Origin: SCN-70-22 sp046327755
Lineage (GTDB): Bacteria > Gemmatimonadota > Gemmatimonadetes > Gemmatimonadales > Gemmatimonadaceae
DNA: 64,000 bases
Assembly: GCA_046327755.1 (NCBI GenBank)
Contig: JAXLXW010000008.1
Coordinates: 186,001 to 250,000 of the forward strand
Direction of reading: 5' to 3'
Each line of letters starts with the position of its first letter. Position 1 is the first letter of the stretch. The translations under genes were made by a program, and so were the position numbers. The notes beneath the pieces are model-generated. The model was not told where the DNA came from. It saw only the letters and a list, made by a program, of their open reading frames with translations, and ran no database searches. Below, in pieces: positions 49,360 through 58,587 of the stretch.

Positions 49360-50520
49360 GTGCGCCGCCCTCACCTCTCGCTGCAAGACGACGCCGACGC
49401 GGCGCCTCCGGTTCGCATCGACCAGCTCGAGACGCCGGCGGCGCTGGTGGATCTCGACACCCTGGCCCTGAACCTCGACCGGATGGCCGAGTACTCGGCA
49501 TTGCACGGTTTGTCGCTGCGCCCGCACGTGAAGACGCACAAGTCGCCGCGCATCGCGGCGCAGCAGTTGCGGCTGGGGGCGGTCGGGCTCACCTGTGCGA
49601 CGCCGCGCGAACTGGAGGTGATGTCCGACGTCACCGACGACCTCCTCCTCAACTATCCGCTCCTCGGCGCGCCGAAGCTTGCCCGCGCGCTGTCGCTTCC
49701 GCGCGAGGTGCAGCTGACGGTAGCCGTCGACTCGATGATCGCCGTGGACGCGCTGGCGGCGACCGCGCGCATCATGGACCGCCCGGTGAAGGTGTACGTG
49801 GAGCTCGACCTGGGGATGCATCGCGTCGGGGTGCAGAGCGTGGCCGAGGCCATCGCGCTGGCGATGCGCGTCGCCGAGCAGCCGCCGCTCCAATTCGCCG
49901 GCATCACCTTCTACCCCGGGCACATTCGCGAGCCGGTGCACGAGCAGGAAGCGAAGATCGCGCGCCTGCGCGAGGATCTTGCAGCTGCACTGGTGCGGAT
50001 GGAGGAGGCAGGGATCCGCCCCGGCGTGGTGAGCGGCGGCTCGACCCCCCTCGCGTGGCGCATGCACGAGATTCCCGGCGTGACCGAGGTGCGCCCCGGT
50101 ACCTACGTCTACAACGACCGCACCACCGCGGAGATCGGCGCCTGCAGCTGGGAGGACTGCGCCTTCACCGTATTGGCGACCGTGGTGAGCACCGCGGTCT
50201 CGGGGCAGGCGGTGATCGATGCCGGCACGAAGGCGTTAGGGCGCGAACCGATGCGCGGGTCGTCGGCCGAAGGGTACGCCGCGCTCGTGGACCGCCCCGA
50301 GGTCACCGTGCAGCGCATGTCGGAGGAACACGGGATCCTCGACCTCACGCAGACGTCGTGGCGCCCGCGCGTGGGCGACGTGGTCCGCCTCGTCCCCAAC
50401 CACGTCTGCATCGTCGTGCACCTCAACGACGTCATCCACGGGGTGCGCGGCGACGTGGTGGAGGCGCGCTGGCCGGTCAGTGCCCGAGGGCGGGAAGGAG
50501 CGCCGGCAGGAGACGCATAG
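49360..50520 (+). CDS. D-threonine aldolase/D-serine dehydratase-like PLP enzyme
   Basis: A 386-residue fold type III PLP enzyme. The PLP lysine lies in RPHVKTHKSPRIA, after LETPAALVDLDTLALNLDRM. The C-terminal metal pair of this family is present in LVPNHVCIVVHL (His and Cys). FYPGHIRE and VSGGSTPLAW are additional blocks. It would split D-threonine to glycine and acetaldehyde or deaminate D-serine. The start is GTG 49360, because no ATG is available nearby and the family N-terminus begins soon after. It overlaps the convergent YceI gene by 44 bases at the 3' end. Confidence 0.88.
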   Translation: MRRPHLSLQDDADAAPPVRIDQLETPAALVDLDTLALNLDRMAEYSALHGLSLRPHVKTHKSPRIAAQQLRLGAVGLTCATPRELEVMSDVTDDLLLNYPLLGAPKLARALSLPREVQLTVAVDSMIAVDALAATARIMDRPVKVYVELDLGMHRVGVQSVAEAIALAMRVAEQPPLQFAGITFYPGHIREPVHEQEAKIARLREDLAAALVRMEEAGIRPGVVSGGSTPLAWRMHEIPGVTEVRPGTYVYNDRTTAEIGACSWEDCAFTVLATVVSTAVSGQAVIDAGTKALGREPMRGSSAEGYAALVDRPEVTVQRMSEEHGILDLTQTSWRPRVGDVVRLVPNHVCIVVHLNDVIHGVRGDVVEARWPVSARGREGAPAGDA

Positions 50521-51076
50521 CGGGGACGACGAGGCGCGCCTGCACCTGTACGCGCTTCCCCACCGCCAGGAAGATCGGGTTCAGCACGTCGAGGCCGCGC
50601 GCCGCGCCAACGCCATGCGCGTAGCTCGGCACGTCGAGCTCCCCGCTGAATGCCACGCGTCCCGCGATCCCCTCCCCATCCATCCGCTGCAGGGCGCAGC
50701 GCGTGACCATGTCGACCGACTGGTCACGCAGTGTCAGCGATCCCGCGACCATGACGTCGCCATTGTCGCGCGTCACCCGGCGCGACGCGAAGGTGATGAG
50801 CGGGTAACGCTCGGCGTCGAGGAACGACGCTCCGCGGAGGTGGCGGTCGCGCATGGCGAGCCCCGTGTCGATGCTCGCCGCCACGACGTCCACGCGCAGC
50901 GTGGCGCGTTCGATGTCGGTGTCGGGGAGGAGCAGCTCGCCGCGGAGTTCGTTGAAGTGCCCTTCCACGCGCAGCGGCCCTAACCACGCGGTGAAGGTGA
51001 CGCGCATGGTGCGGGCGTCGAGGGCAAAGCGCGTGGGGTCGCGCAGGGGCTCACGCATCGGGGCGCGCCTCGCCAT
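50477..51076 (-). CDS. YceI-like domain protein without signal peptide
   Basis: A 199-residue protein with a YceI-type lipocalin-like fold. The pattern includes VTFTAWLGPLRVEGHFNELR, ATLRVDVVAASIDTG, RDRHLRGASFLDAERYPLIT and GDVMVAGSLTLRDQSVDM. YceI proteins bind isoprenoid-like ligands in the periplasm. No signal peptide was seen, so this one is probably cytoplasmic. Its ATG overlaps the TGA of the haem-protein gene by one base (TGATG), and it is the last of a three-gene operon. Its 3' end overlaps the opposite-strand aldolase gene by 44 bases. Confidence 0.78.
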   Translation of the reverse strand: MARRAPMREPLRDPTRFALDARTMRVTFTAWLGPLRVEGHFNELRGELLLPDTDIERATLRVDVVAASIDTGLAMRDRHLRGASFLDAERYPLITFASRRVTRDNGDVMVAGSLTLRDQSVDMVTRCALQRMDGEGIAGRVAFSGELDVPSYAHGVGAARGLDVLNPIFLAVGKRVQVQARLVVPAMRLLPALLPALGH

Positions 51077-51537
51077 CACTGCCGCGGCGCGCCACGATCG
51101 ATCCATCGCGCGATCGTGGCGAGCTGGTTGGCGGTCAGCGGCTGCGCCGCGAGCGGCATGCGACTCACGCCAGGGCGTGCCGCATCGTCGCTCCCCAGCA
51201 TCTTCATCAGCCACGAGCGCGACGACGCGCCGGGAATCACCAGCGTGTCGACGGGATTCAAGCGAGCCCTGCGTCCAACGAGGGCGTCGTACGACGCCGC
51301 CGTCGTGAGGTCGAGCCCCGCCTGGCGCGTCGCGGTCGAGTGGCAGCCGCCAAAGGCGCAGCGTCGATCGAGGATCGGTTGGACGTCGTGCGCGAGCGTC
51401 GGCGCGTCGACCACGACGTCGGGGAGCCCGAAGGTGAGCACGTCGGGCTCGGTGAAGTCAACGCACGCTGCGCACGACACGACGGTCGCGAGGGCAACGG
51501 TGACCACGTTCGTCGCGCGTCCCGACATCGCGATCAC
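51076..51537 (-). CDS. Exported c-type haem protein with C-X4-CH motif
   Basis: A 153-residue protein with a short leader (VVTVALATVVSCAACVDF), perhaps a lipoprotein signal. LAHDVQPILDRRCAFGGCHS follows, in which C-A-F-G-G-C-H is a C-X4-CH variant of the haem c site. A Met in VSRMPLAAQPLT could be the distal ligand. This resembles the small cytochrome domains of Planctomycetes and other bacteria. The start is GTG 51537, overlapping the upstream gene stop by four bases; ATG 51528 is an alternative. Confidence 0.7.
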   Translation of the reverse strand: MIAMSGRATNVVTVALATVVSCAACVDFTEPDVLTFGLPDVVVDAPTLAHDVQPILDRRCAFGGCHSTATRQAGLDLTTAASYDALVGRRARLNPVDTLVIPGASSRSWLMKMLGSDDAARPGVSRMPLAAQPLTANQLATIARWIDRGAPRQ

Positions 51538-52481
51538 CGGCGGGCTCCCGCCGCGTCACGCGCGTCGCGCGCGTCGCGCCCGCCCGTGAGGGCCACGAAG
51601 GCGCGCAACGTCGCCACGCTTCCCGGCGCGTAGAACGCCTCGCTCGCAACACTCATCCACGACGCCACCGCCACCCGCATCCCCACGCCGAGGTGGGGGC
51701 GCGAGTCCTCGAGTCGCAGGATGGGGTGGTCGGTGTCGCGAGTGCCGTCGTCCTTGCGCACCCCGATGTCGAAGCGGGAGCGATCGATGCGCCCTCCCGC
51801 CAGCAGCCACGCTTCGCCGCGCCCCGCGAGGAGCTCGCGGATCCCGATCAGTTCACCGGCCACGAGGCGCGGCTCAAACCAATCGTTGCTGTCGTTTCCG
51901 TGGCAGACTTTCTCGTAGTACACCGCGAGGTCGCGCCCGCGTGCGGCCATCGTGCGCGCATTGCAGGTGATGCTTCCCTCGATGCGCCCGGCCACCAGCG
52001 AGAGGCGCGGCGCGAGGCGCACCCCGTGCCAGGTGGCGACAGTGCGCGACGCGGCAAATCCCCAGAGGTTTGCCTTGGCGTCGCCGACGGTGACGGGAGG
52101 GACCCACGACGCCTCGAGTGTAGCCAGGGCGGTGCGCACGGCGACGCGCGGGCGCGGGAGGATCGGGGCGAGGTTGGTCGTCTCCGGCTTGTCGATCCCC
52201 GGGCGTCGCTGCGATTCCGAGAGGGAGGGGATCCAGCTTCCCTCGACGCCGGCGGCCCAGCGCCGTCCGTGCGCCACGGTGCCTAACGGGGAGAGGACCA
52301 TCGTCGCCGAGTAGTAGGCGAGGAGCCGCCCTTCGGGTTCCGACGCCCGGTGCGCCTGTTCCACCCGCCCCTGCGCCCCTGCGGACGTCGCGTTCATCAT
52401 CAGTGCGCCCCCAACGGCACGAGCTACGCTCACCACGCTGGCCACCATTCGCGGGCCTCGCCCAGCGCGCGAGTGCGACAT
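51534..52481 (-). CDS. Probable outer-membrane beta-barrel-like protein, function unknown
   Basis: A protein of about 315 residues. A hydrophobic leader (MVASVVSVARAVGGALMMNA) precedes alternating beta-rich stretches such as PRVAVRTALATLEASWVPPV, RLAPRLSLVAGRIEGSI and LGVGMRVAVASWMSVASEAF. It ends in an Arg/Asp low-complexity tail (GGRDARDARDAAGARR). A porin-like fold is inferred from the beta pattern only. It is upstream of the haem-protein and YceI genes in one overlapping operon. ATG 52448 is an alternative start to 52481. Confidence 0.55.
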   Translation of the reverse strand: MSHSRAGRGPRMVASVVSVARAVGGALMMNATSAGAQGRVEQAHRASEPEGRLLAYYSATMVLSPLGTVAHGRRWAAGVEGSWIPSLSESQRRPGIDKPETTNLAPILPRPRVAVRTALATLEASWVPPVTVGDAKANLWGFAASRTVATWHGVRLAPRLSLVAGRIEGSITCNARTMAARGRDLAVYYEKVCHGNDSNDWFEPRLVAGELIGIRELLAGRGEAWLLAGGRIDRSRFDIGVRKDDGTRDTDHPILRLEDSRPHLGVGMRVAVASWMSVASEAFYAPGSVATLRAFVALTGGRDARDARDAAGARR

Positions 52482-52586
52482 GCGCGCGAGGGGAACACAC
52501 CGCCGCCGATCCTTTGCCTGCTCCACCCCCACGATCGACGACGGCGTGCCCAGTCCTCGCATGCAGCGCATTGCGCGCGGCAGTCC

Positions 52587-53225
52587 TTACGGCACCAGGA
52601 CGGTGCCAGTCATCCCGCTATGCAGCGTGCAGACGTAGCCAAAGCTGCCGGAGTTGTTGAACGTCCGCGCGATGGAGGAATTGGCGGTGTTGCCAATTCC
52701 GCTCGGCGCCCCATTCGCCCCCTGGAAGTCGACGTTGTGCGTGACCGAGGAGAAGGTCCACGTCACGGTCCCTCCCTTGGCGACGGCCACGTCCTTCGGG
52801 GAGAAGGTGTTGTTGCCATCCTGCGCCGAGACGGCGACCGCGGAGGGGAGCGACCCGTTGACCGTGATGGCACTCGTCGCCGACTTCGTCACGCCATTGA
52901 GGGCGCCGGTGACGGTGATGGTCGACGTCCCGGCACTGATCCCCAGCACCACGCCACCCTGCGACACGGTCGCCACGGACGTGTTGCTGGAGCTGTAGGT
53001 GAAGGTGGTGCCGGCGAGCGTCGCACCTGAGGCATCGCGGCCCGTGGCGGTGAGCGTGGTCGATGCGCCGGCCGCCAGGTTGGCAGTGGCCGGCGTCACC
53101 TGCACGTTGTCGAGGGTCGCGGCCGGTGGCGGATTGGTCGTGCCGCCGCCGTCGCCCCCGCCCCCGCACCCCGCCAGCAGCAACGCGGCGGCCAGCAGCA
53201 TGTACTTCGGAGCCGATGCGAACAC
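52587..53225 (-). CDS. Lipoprotein with Ig-like (Big_2) domain and blue-copper (plastocyanin-like) domain
   Basis: A 212-residue lipoprotein. GTG 53225 is chosen because GGGGAGGG lies five bases upstream. The lipobox LLLAGC follows a hydrophobic stretch, then a Gly-rich linker (GGGGDGGG). An Ig-like domain spans about 35-110 (TATGRDASGATLAGTTFTYS). The last 90 residues form a cupredoxin: His in VTHNVDFQG, and Cys, His and Met in GYVCTLHSGMTGTVLV, which make a type 1 copper site. It probably is an electron-transfer or copper protein on the outside of the inner or outer membrane. Confidence 0.87.
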   Translation of the reverse strand: MFASAPKYMLLAAALLLAGCGGGGDGGGTTNPPPAATLDNVQVTPATANLAAGASTTLTATGRDASGATLAGTTFTYSSSNTSVATVSQGGVVLGISAGTSTITVTGALNGVTKSATSAITVNGSLPSAVAVSAQDGNNTFSPKDVAVAKGGTVTWTFSSVTHNVDFQGANGAPSGIGNTANSSIARTFNNSGSFGYVCTLHSGMTGTVLVP

Positions 53226-53469
53226 GAGAACCCTCCCCAGACTTCTCCAGTGGTAGCGATGCGCGCGGTCGGTGAGGCCGTGCACCGGGAACGGAGGCGA
53301 AGCTAGGCCGCCCCCCGCGCCTGCCACAACGCGCGCGCGGTGAAGGCGCGTCACTCGGCGGTGAACAGCCGGGGAGGGGCGGTGAAGGCGGCGGTCACGC
53401 GGCGAACGCATGAGGAGGAGCGGCGAGGGCGCGCCGCAACGGTACGCCCTGCCCGAACCGCCAACGGCC

Positions 53470-54279
53470 TCAGGCGCCGATCAGCTCGCGAACGCGCGCG
53501 CGGTAGCTCTTCCCGGTCTGGACGCGCGTCCCGTCGGCGAGGACGATGATCCAGTCGCCCTGGAACCAGGGCTGGAACTCGCGGATGCGCTCCACATTCA
53601 CGATCGCCGAGCGATGGACGCGCACGAAGGTTCGCGCCGGGAGGCGCTGCTCGAGATTGGACAGGGTGGCGCGATGCTCGAAGACCTGCTTTCCCACATG
53701 CAGCCGCGCCACGTCGTCCGCCGCCTCGACCCAGTCGATGTCCTGCATGCGGAGGTAGAGCATCCGTTCGCCCACGCGGACGGTGAGGCGATCCGCCCCC
53801 GCGCGCGCCGTCTCGACGGCCTGCATGGCACCGCCTAGGTCGCTCGCCTTGACGCTGCGCGGCGCGGCCGCCGTTTCGCCCGTCGTGGCCATCCCCCCCT
53901 CCGCGGGGCGCAGGAGCCTAACGACCCGGTCGATCGACCGCGCCAGCCGCGTGCGGTTGACGGGCTTGAGGAGATAGTCGACGGCGTGCACCTCGAAGGC
54001 GGCCAGCGCGTGCTGGTCGTACGCGGTGACGAAGATGACGGCCGGCATGCGCTCCACCCCCACGCCGCGCACGACGTCGAAGCCGCCCCCCTCGGGCATC
54101 TGCACGTCGAGCAGGACGAGTTCCGGGGCGTCGGCGCGGATGCGCGCGATGGCCGAGGCGCCGTCACCGCACTCGCCGATCACCGCGATGTCGTCACGCG
54201 CCGAGAGGAGCGACACCATGTGCTCCCGCGCGAGCGGTTCGTCGTCGATGACCAGGGTGCGAACGGGGGACGCAGGCAT
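53470..54279 (-). CDS. LytTR-family response regulator
   Basis: A 269-residue response regulator of the LytR/AgrR type. The receiver domain (1-120) has the Asp phosphosite in LVLLDVQMPEGGGFD and Lys in DYLLKPVNR. A LytTR DNA-binding domain covers about 160-269 (YLRMQDIDWVEAADDVARLH, RTFVRVHRSAIVNVERIREF). It follows its kinase on the same strand with a 45-bp gap. The two genes form a two-component system of the LytST kind, which often controls cell-wall or membrane-potential responses. No target genes are evident. Confidence 0.92.
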   Translation of the reverse strand: MPASPVRTLVIDDEPLAREHMVSLLSARDDIAVIGECGDGASAIARIRADAPELVLLDVQMPEGGGFDVVRGVGVERMPAVIFVTAYDQHALAAFEVHAVDYLLKPVNRTRLARSIDRVVRLLRPAEGGMATTGETAAAPRSVKASDLGGAMQAVETARAGADRLTVRVGERMLYLRMQDIDWVEAADDVARLHVGKQVFEHRATLSNLEQRLPARTFVRVHRSAIVNVERIREFQPWFQGDWIIVLADGTRVQTGKSYRARVRELIGA

Positions 54280-54324
54280 GCGAACAAGCTACACGCAGGG
54301 GAAGTGGGGTCGGCGGGGCGAGTG

Positions 54325-55644
54325 TCAGCGCGTCGTCATCCCCGCGGCCACCAATCGAGGGGCAGGGTCGGTGTGGAACGGGATGGTGATCGCGACCTCG
54401 AAGCCTCCCTCCGCGCGCCCGCGCGCGGTGAGGCGGTGCGCCTCGCCGTACAGCGAGGTGAGGCGCGCCCGCGAGTTGGCCAGTCCGACCCCTTCGCGTC
54501 GCGCGCCGGGGTCCGGTTCGCCCACGCCGTCGTCGCGCACCACCAGCTGCAACGCGTGGTCGACCCGAGCGGCCGTCACGTCCACGACCCCGCCCGACGC
54601 GCGCGGCCCGATCCCGTGCTTGATCGCATTCTCCACCAGCGGCTGCAGGATGAGGTTGGGGACCAGCGCCTCGCGCACCCCGTCTTCCACCGTCAGGTGC
54701 ACGACGAGCCGCCCCTGAAAGCGCTCCTGCTGGATGTCGAGGTAGTGCTCGAGCACCTCGATCTCGCGCCACACCGGGACCTCCTGCTCCGCCGCGCTCC
54801 CCAGCGAGATGCGCAGCAGTTCGCTCAGCCCGTCGACCATGCGCTCGGCGCGGTCAGGGGCCCGGTGGATGAGCGCCGTGATCGCGTTGAGCGTGTTGAA
54901 GAGGAAGTGCGGGTGCAGCTGCAGCTTGAGCGTCTGGAGCTGCGCCTGGTCGAGCTGTGCCTGCAGCTGCTCGCTGGCGCGCGACACCTCGGCGTAGCGC
55001 CGCCAGACGCGTTCCTGCCAGCGCGTGGCGTAGGTCGCCACCGCGCCGGCGCAGGCGAGGAGAAAGAGGCGCGCCCCTTCATCCAGTGGCGACACCCCCT
55101 CGCTCCCCAGCGCCTGCACCGGGCTCGAGACGAGCGCCAGGTCGCCGCTGAGCGCGAAGCCGACGACCAGCGCCGCATACTCGACCACGGCGAGCGCCGA
55201 GACGAAGGCCGCCTTGCGCGTGCTGGAGGCGACCGGGAGGGCGGCGAGGATGACGAAGTACGCCGTGATGATCGGCGTCTTGAGCGCCAGCATCGGCGTG
55301 GACGCCAGCGCGTAGCCGCCAATGATGCAGCTGACGGCCGTGATGTCGAGCACCGGATTGAAGACGCTGAGCCACGGCGGGAGGCGCCGGCGCCGGTGGA
55401 AGAGCGGGATCTGCACCACCGCCCAGGCCAGCGTCGGGACGAGGATGGCGACGTTCGTCCGGTTGAGCGCGGGGGTCAGCGACGGCGCATAGAGCAAGGC
55501 CGCCCCCCCCAGGAGGAGGAGGACGATGATGCGCACGACGTTGAGCGCGCGCTCGGCCAGGTCGCGCTCGACGTCGAGCACCTCGCCCGGCGCCGTCGTG
55601 TACGGGACCGTCGCGTGTCGGTGATCGGAGGGACGGGAGTTCAC
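54325..55644 (-). CDS. LytS-like membrane histidine kinase (PF06580 type)
   Basis: A kinase of about 439 residues. The first 210 residues hold about six membrane segments (VVRIIVLLLLGGAALLYAPS, VAILVPLTAW-like VAILVPTLAWAVVQIPLF, LASTPMLALKTPIITAYFVI). The signature of the His_kinase family follows (LQLHPHFLFNTLNAITALI), then an ATPase domain (NLILQPLVENAIKHGIG, DDGVGEPDP, GVGLANSRARL). It pairs with the LytTR regulator. GTG 55644 or GTG 55686 could be the start. A 14-bp repeat lies upstream at 55695-55738. Confidence 0.88.
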   Translation of the reverse strand: MNSRPSDHRHATVPYTTAPGEVLDVERDLAERALNVVRIIVLLLLGGAALLYAPSLTPALNRTNVAILVPTLAWAVVQIPLFHRRRRLPPWLSVFNPVLDITAVSCIIGGYALASTPMLALKTPIITAYFVILAALPVASSTRKAAFVSALAVVEYAALVVGFALSGDLALVSSPVQALGSEGVSPLDEGARLFLLACAGAVATYATRWQERVWRRYAEVSRASEQLQAQLDQAQLQTLKLQLHPHFLFNTLNAITALIHRAPDRAERMVDGLSELLRISLGSAAEQEVPVWREIEVLEHYLDIQQERFQGRLVVHLTVEDGVREALVPNLILQPLVENAIKHGIGPRASGGVVDVTAARVDHALQLVVRDDGVGEPDPGARREGVGLANSRARLTSLYGEAHRLTARGRAEGGFEVAITIPFHTDPAPRLVAAGMTTR

Positions 55645-55694
55645 GCTGCAATAGTTCACTCGCGTCGCGGCCGTGGCCAGTGACACAAGTGGTC

Positions 55695-55738
55695 GCGGTA
55701 CGCGATCTCGGTACGCGATCGCGGCACGCGATCGCGGC
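55695..55738. repeat. 14-bp GCGATC-rich repeat, about three copies
   Basis: Units CGGTACGCGATCTC, GGTACGCGATCGCG and GCACGCGATCGCGG follow one another in the spacer upstream of the kinase gene and after the DUF5916 gene. They are rich in GCGATC and GATCGC. Confidence 0.6.
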
Positions 55739-55755
55739 TGACGTGATGGTGCCGC

Positions 55756-58440
55756 CTACTTCCCCAGCCAGTAGCTCAACTTGAGGAGGAAGACGTTGCG
55801 CGCCGGGTCGCGCAGCGGAGAGAAGACATCGCGCGTCGCCGACAGGTCGGCGTAGTTGGCGCCCCCCTGGCGCTGCTGCTGCCAGACCAGGAAGAGCGTC
55901 GACCCCGGGCGGTATTCCCAGCGCAGCACCGCGTTGCCGCGCAGCGAACGCACGAGGAAGTCCTGCTCGGCGAGCGAGAAGGCCGGCGCGGGGCCGCTTC
56001 GCTCCGGGTCGATAACGATCGGACGCCCGGCCACCTGGCCGTACTCCCCGATGATGCCACGGTCGCGGCCATAGACGGCGAAGTCGAACTTCCCGGGGGT
56101 CGTGAACTCCTTGTAGCGGGCAAAGCGCCCGGACGCGACGAACGGCTGCGCCCACAGCTGCAACGTGAGCGTGGGCGAGAACGTCCACTCGGCGCGCGTC
56201 TCGACCGAGAGCTCGCTCTGGTCGATGTCGCCGAACACCCAACGGCCGCCGTAGGTCGCCGTGGCCAGCGGGTCACGGACCTCGGTGACGTACTGGTCCA
56301 CATCCCACTGGCGCACGTACTGCGGTTGCAGCTGCAACCGGATCGCGCTGGTCGGGCGGAACTCGGCGCCCAGCGTGACCGTGTGGCGCCACTCCCCCTG
56401 CGCGTTGTCGTTGTACTCGTACTGCAGCTCACCCACCACCGCGCGGCGCGTGTCCGAGGTGAGCTTCCCTTGCAGCTGCCACTCGCGCGGCTTGCGCGTC
56501 AGCGGACCGCCGCGCAGCAGGCGATCGTCCACCGTCTCCGGCTGGATGAAGCCCCAGAACGAGTAGCCCCAGAAGTTGTTGAGGAGCCCCGACGAGAGCA
56601 CCGACATGCGGCGCTCGACGATGTCACCATCGAAATTGGCCGCCTGCGTGAGGTACACCTGCACGTCGTAGTTGCGCAGGTAGCGCCCGATGGTCGCCTC
56701 GCGGTACTGGATGGCGCTGGAGAGCGACCGGAAGTCGGCGCGCGTCTGGAAGCCCAGGTCGTTCACCTCGAAGCCGGGCGAGGTTTCCTCGTACGTCAGG
56801 GAACCCAGCCAGTGCAGCCCGCCCGTGCGCGCAAACGACAGCGTGCCGAAGTAGCCGCCAAGCGACGTACGCAACGTGTCGAGCGTGAGCGAGCTGGCGT
56901 CGGGGCGCTGGTAGGCACGGATGGGCGAGCGCTGCAGCGCGGTCATGACGCGCCGGTCGCCGGCCACGCGGCTCCCCGCCATGAAGCCGCTCAGCGCCCA
57001 CGTGCGGTTTCCCCAGCGATGCTCGAAGTCGGCGCCGCTCACGAGGGCGTTGCGCACGAAGAGCGGCTCGAGCGAGGCGTCGTGCAGGTTGCGCTGCACC
57101 CCGGTCAGCACGCCCCCGACCACGGTGTTCCCCTCCCGGAAGTCCTGCCGCAGGCGCGTGACCATGAACTCGGTGCGCGGCTCGACGATCGCCGACCCCT
57201 GTGCCCCGCTGGGGAGGGAGTAGCGCCCGTTCTCCTCGCGCGTGAGCGCCCCCAGCAGCCCTAACGAGAGACCGCGGCGCGTCTTGCCGGAGAGCTTGGC
57301 CGCCGCGGCGATCTCGCTCTGGGCCGGGACGTCGCTGTGCACCGCGCCCAGCCCGTCGAGCGAGCGGCGCGGGGCGCGCCCCACGCGCCGCGTGTAAAAG
57401 AAGTTGCTCGGGTTGTTGTCGTTGAAGGTGACGCTCTGCCCAAAGCGAAAGATGTCGACCCCCTCCAGGAAGAAGGGGCGACGCTCGGGGAAGAAGACCT
57501 CGAACGCCGTCAGGTTCACCACGGCGGGATCGACCTCCACCTGCCCGAAGTCGGGGTTCACCGTCGCCGTGAGCGTGAGCCCCGCCGGGAGCCCGTAGCG
57601 GACGTCGGCGCCCACGCGCCCCGACACCTTCGTTGGATCATAGAACGGGTCGCCGGCGTCGCCCGGTACCCGCGAAAGCTGCGACGAGACGTACGGCAGC
57701 ACCTCGACCCGGCGCGGGGCGGCCAGCGAGTCGAGCCCCACCAGGTCGCCGTAGCGTGAGACCACCCCCGGATTCTCCGGCGGCATCGGCGACCAGACGG
57801 AGATCTCCTGGTTGCGCGCCGTGATCCGCCCGAACTGGATCCCCCACCTGGGTGCCCCCTCCGTCCCGACGGAAAAGCGAAGCTGCGAGAGCGGGATCCG
57901 CACCTCGGCGCTCCACCCCAGCGAATCGACCTGCGCCGCGCTCGCCCAGACGGCATCCCAGAGCGGGTCGTTCTGGATGTCGTTGTAGCGGAACTCGTCG
58001 CGCTGCAGCCCGCGCGGCGAGACGGCGAAGACGAACGCCGTCCGCCGGTCGAGGTACGAGTCGAGCGCGATCCGGATCCAGTCGGAGTAGATGTCGTCGG
58101 AGTCGCGACGGGCGATCTGGCGGGCGATCGAGTCCGGGCGCGGATCGAACATCCGTACCCCGACGTAGATCGCATCGCGATCGTAGACCACACGCGCTTC
58201 CGTGCGATAGGACGCCTTGGCGCCCGGGTTGGGGCGCGACTGCACGAAGTCGGTCGCGGGCTCCGCGCGACGCCAATCATCCTCGCCCAGGATCCCGTCG
58301 ACACGGATCGCCCCCGTGCGCCACACCGCGCGCATGGTCGGGCGAGGGAGTGAATCCGCCTGCTGCCCATCGGCGACGGTGGCGCAGACGGCGGTCGAGC
58401 ACCCCGCCAGGAACAGGAGGCGGGTGAGGGACTTCAGCAT
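55756..58440 (-). CDS. DUF5916 outer-membrane protein with N-terminal CBM9-like domain
   Basis: An 894-residue exported protein. A leader (LTRLLFLAGCSTAVCATVAD) precedes a carbohydrate-binding family 9-like domain at about 35-220 (VDGILGEDDWRRAEPATDFV, RIALDSYLDRRTAFVFAVSP). A large beta-barrel domain of DUF5916 type follows (NPDFGQVEVDPAVVNLTAFE, FPERRPFFLEGVDIF, ending VFLLKLSYWLGK). In related bacteria it is an outer-membrane protein of unknown role, perhaps for binding or uptake of a substrate. ATG 58440 is selected because the leader begins there. Confidence 0.9.
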   Translation of the reverse strand: MLKSLTRLLFLAGCSTAVCATVADGQQADSLPRPTMRAVWRTGAIRVDGILGEDDWRRAEPATDFVQSRPNPGAKASYRTEARVVYDRDAIYVGVRMFDPRPDSIARQIARRDSDDIYSDWIRIALDSYLDRRTAFVFAVSPRGLQRDEFRYNDIQNDPLWDAVWASAAQVDSLGWSAEVRIPLSQLRFSVGTEGAPRWGIQFGRITARNQEISVWSPMPPENPGVVSRYGDLVGLDSLAAPRRVEVLPYVSSQLSRVPGDAGDPFYDPTKVSGRVGADVRYGLPAGLTLTATVNPDFGQVEVDPAVVNLTAFEVFFPERRPFFLEGVDIFRFGQSVTFNDNNPSNFFYTRRVGRAPRRSLDGLGAVHSDVPAQSEIAAAAKLSGKTRRGLSLGLLGALTREENGRYSLPSGAQGSAIVEPRTEFMVTRLRQDFREGNTVVGGVLTGVQRNLHDASLEPLFVRNALVSGADFEHRWGNRTWALSGFMAGSRVAGDRRVMTALQRSPIRAYQRPDASSLTLDTLRTSLGGYFGTLSFARTGGLHWLGSLTYEETSPGFEVNDLGFQTRADFRSLSSAIQYREATIGRYLRNYDVQVYLTQAANFDGDIVERRMSVLSSGLLNNFWGYSFWGFIQPETVDDRLLRGGPLTRKPREWQLQGKLTSDTRRAVVGELQYEYNDNAQGEWRHTVTLGAEFRPTSAIRLQLQPQYVRQWDVDQYVTEVRDPLATATYGGRWVFGDIDQSELSVETRAEWTFSPTLTLQLWAQPFVASGRFARYKEFTTPGKFDFAVYGRDRGIIGEYGQVAGRPIVIDPERSGPAPAFSLAEQDFLVRSLRGNAVLRWEYRPGSTLFLVWQQQRQGGANYADLSATRDVFSPLRDPARNVFLLKLSYWLGK

Positions 58441-58587
58441 GTCGCGGAAAGACGAGGGGAAGAGGGGCGGCGATAGCGGCTGTCGTGACGCTCCCGCGGC
58501 ACTACGCACGCCCGGCAGGCGAAGTTGGCGGGGGATGAACTGCAGCGCCCCCGGGTCCAAACATATGATTGCGACAGAAGGTTCAAC

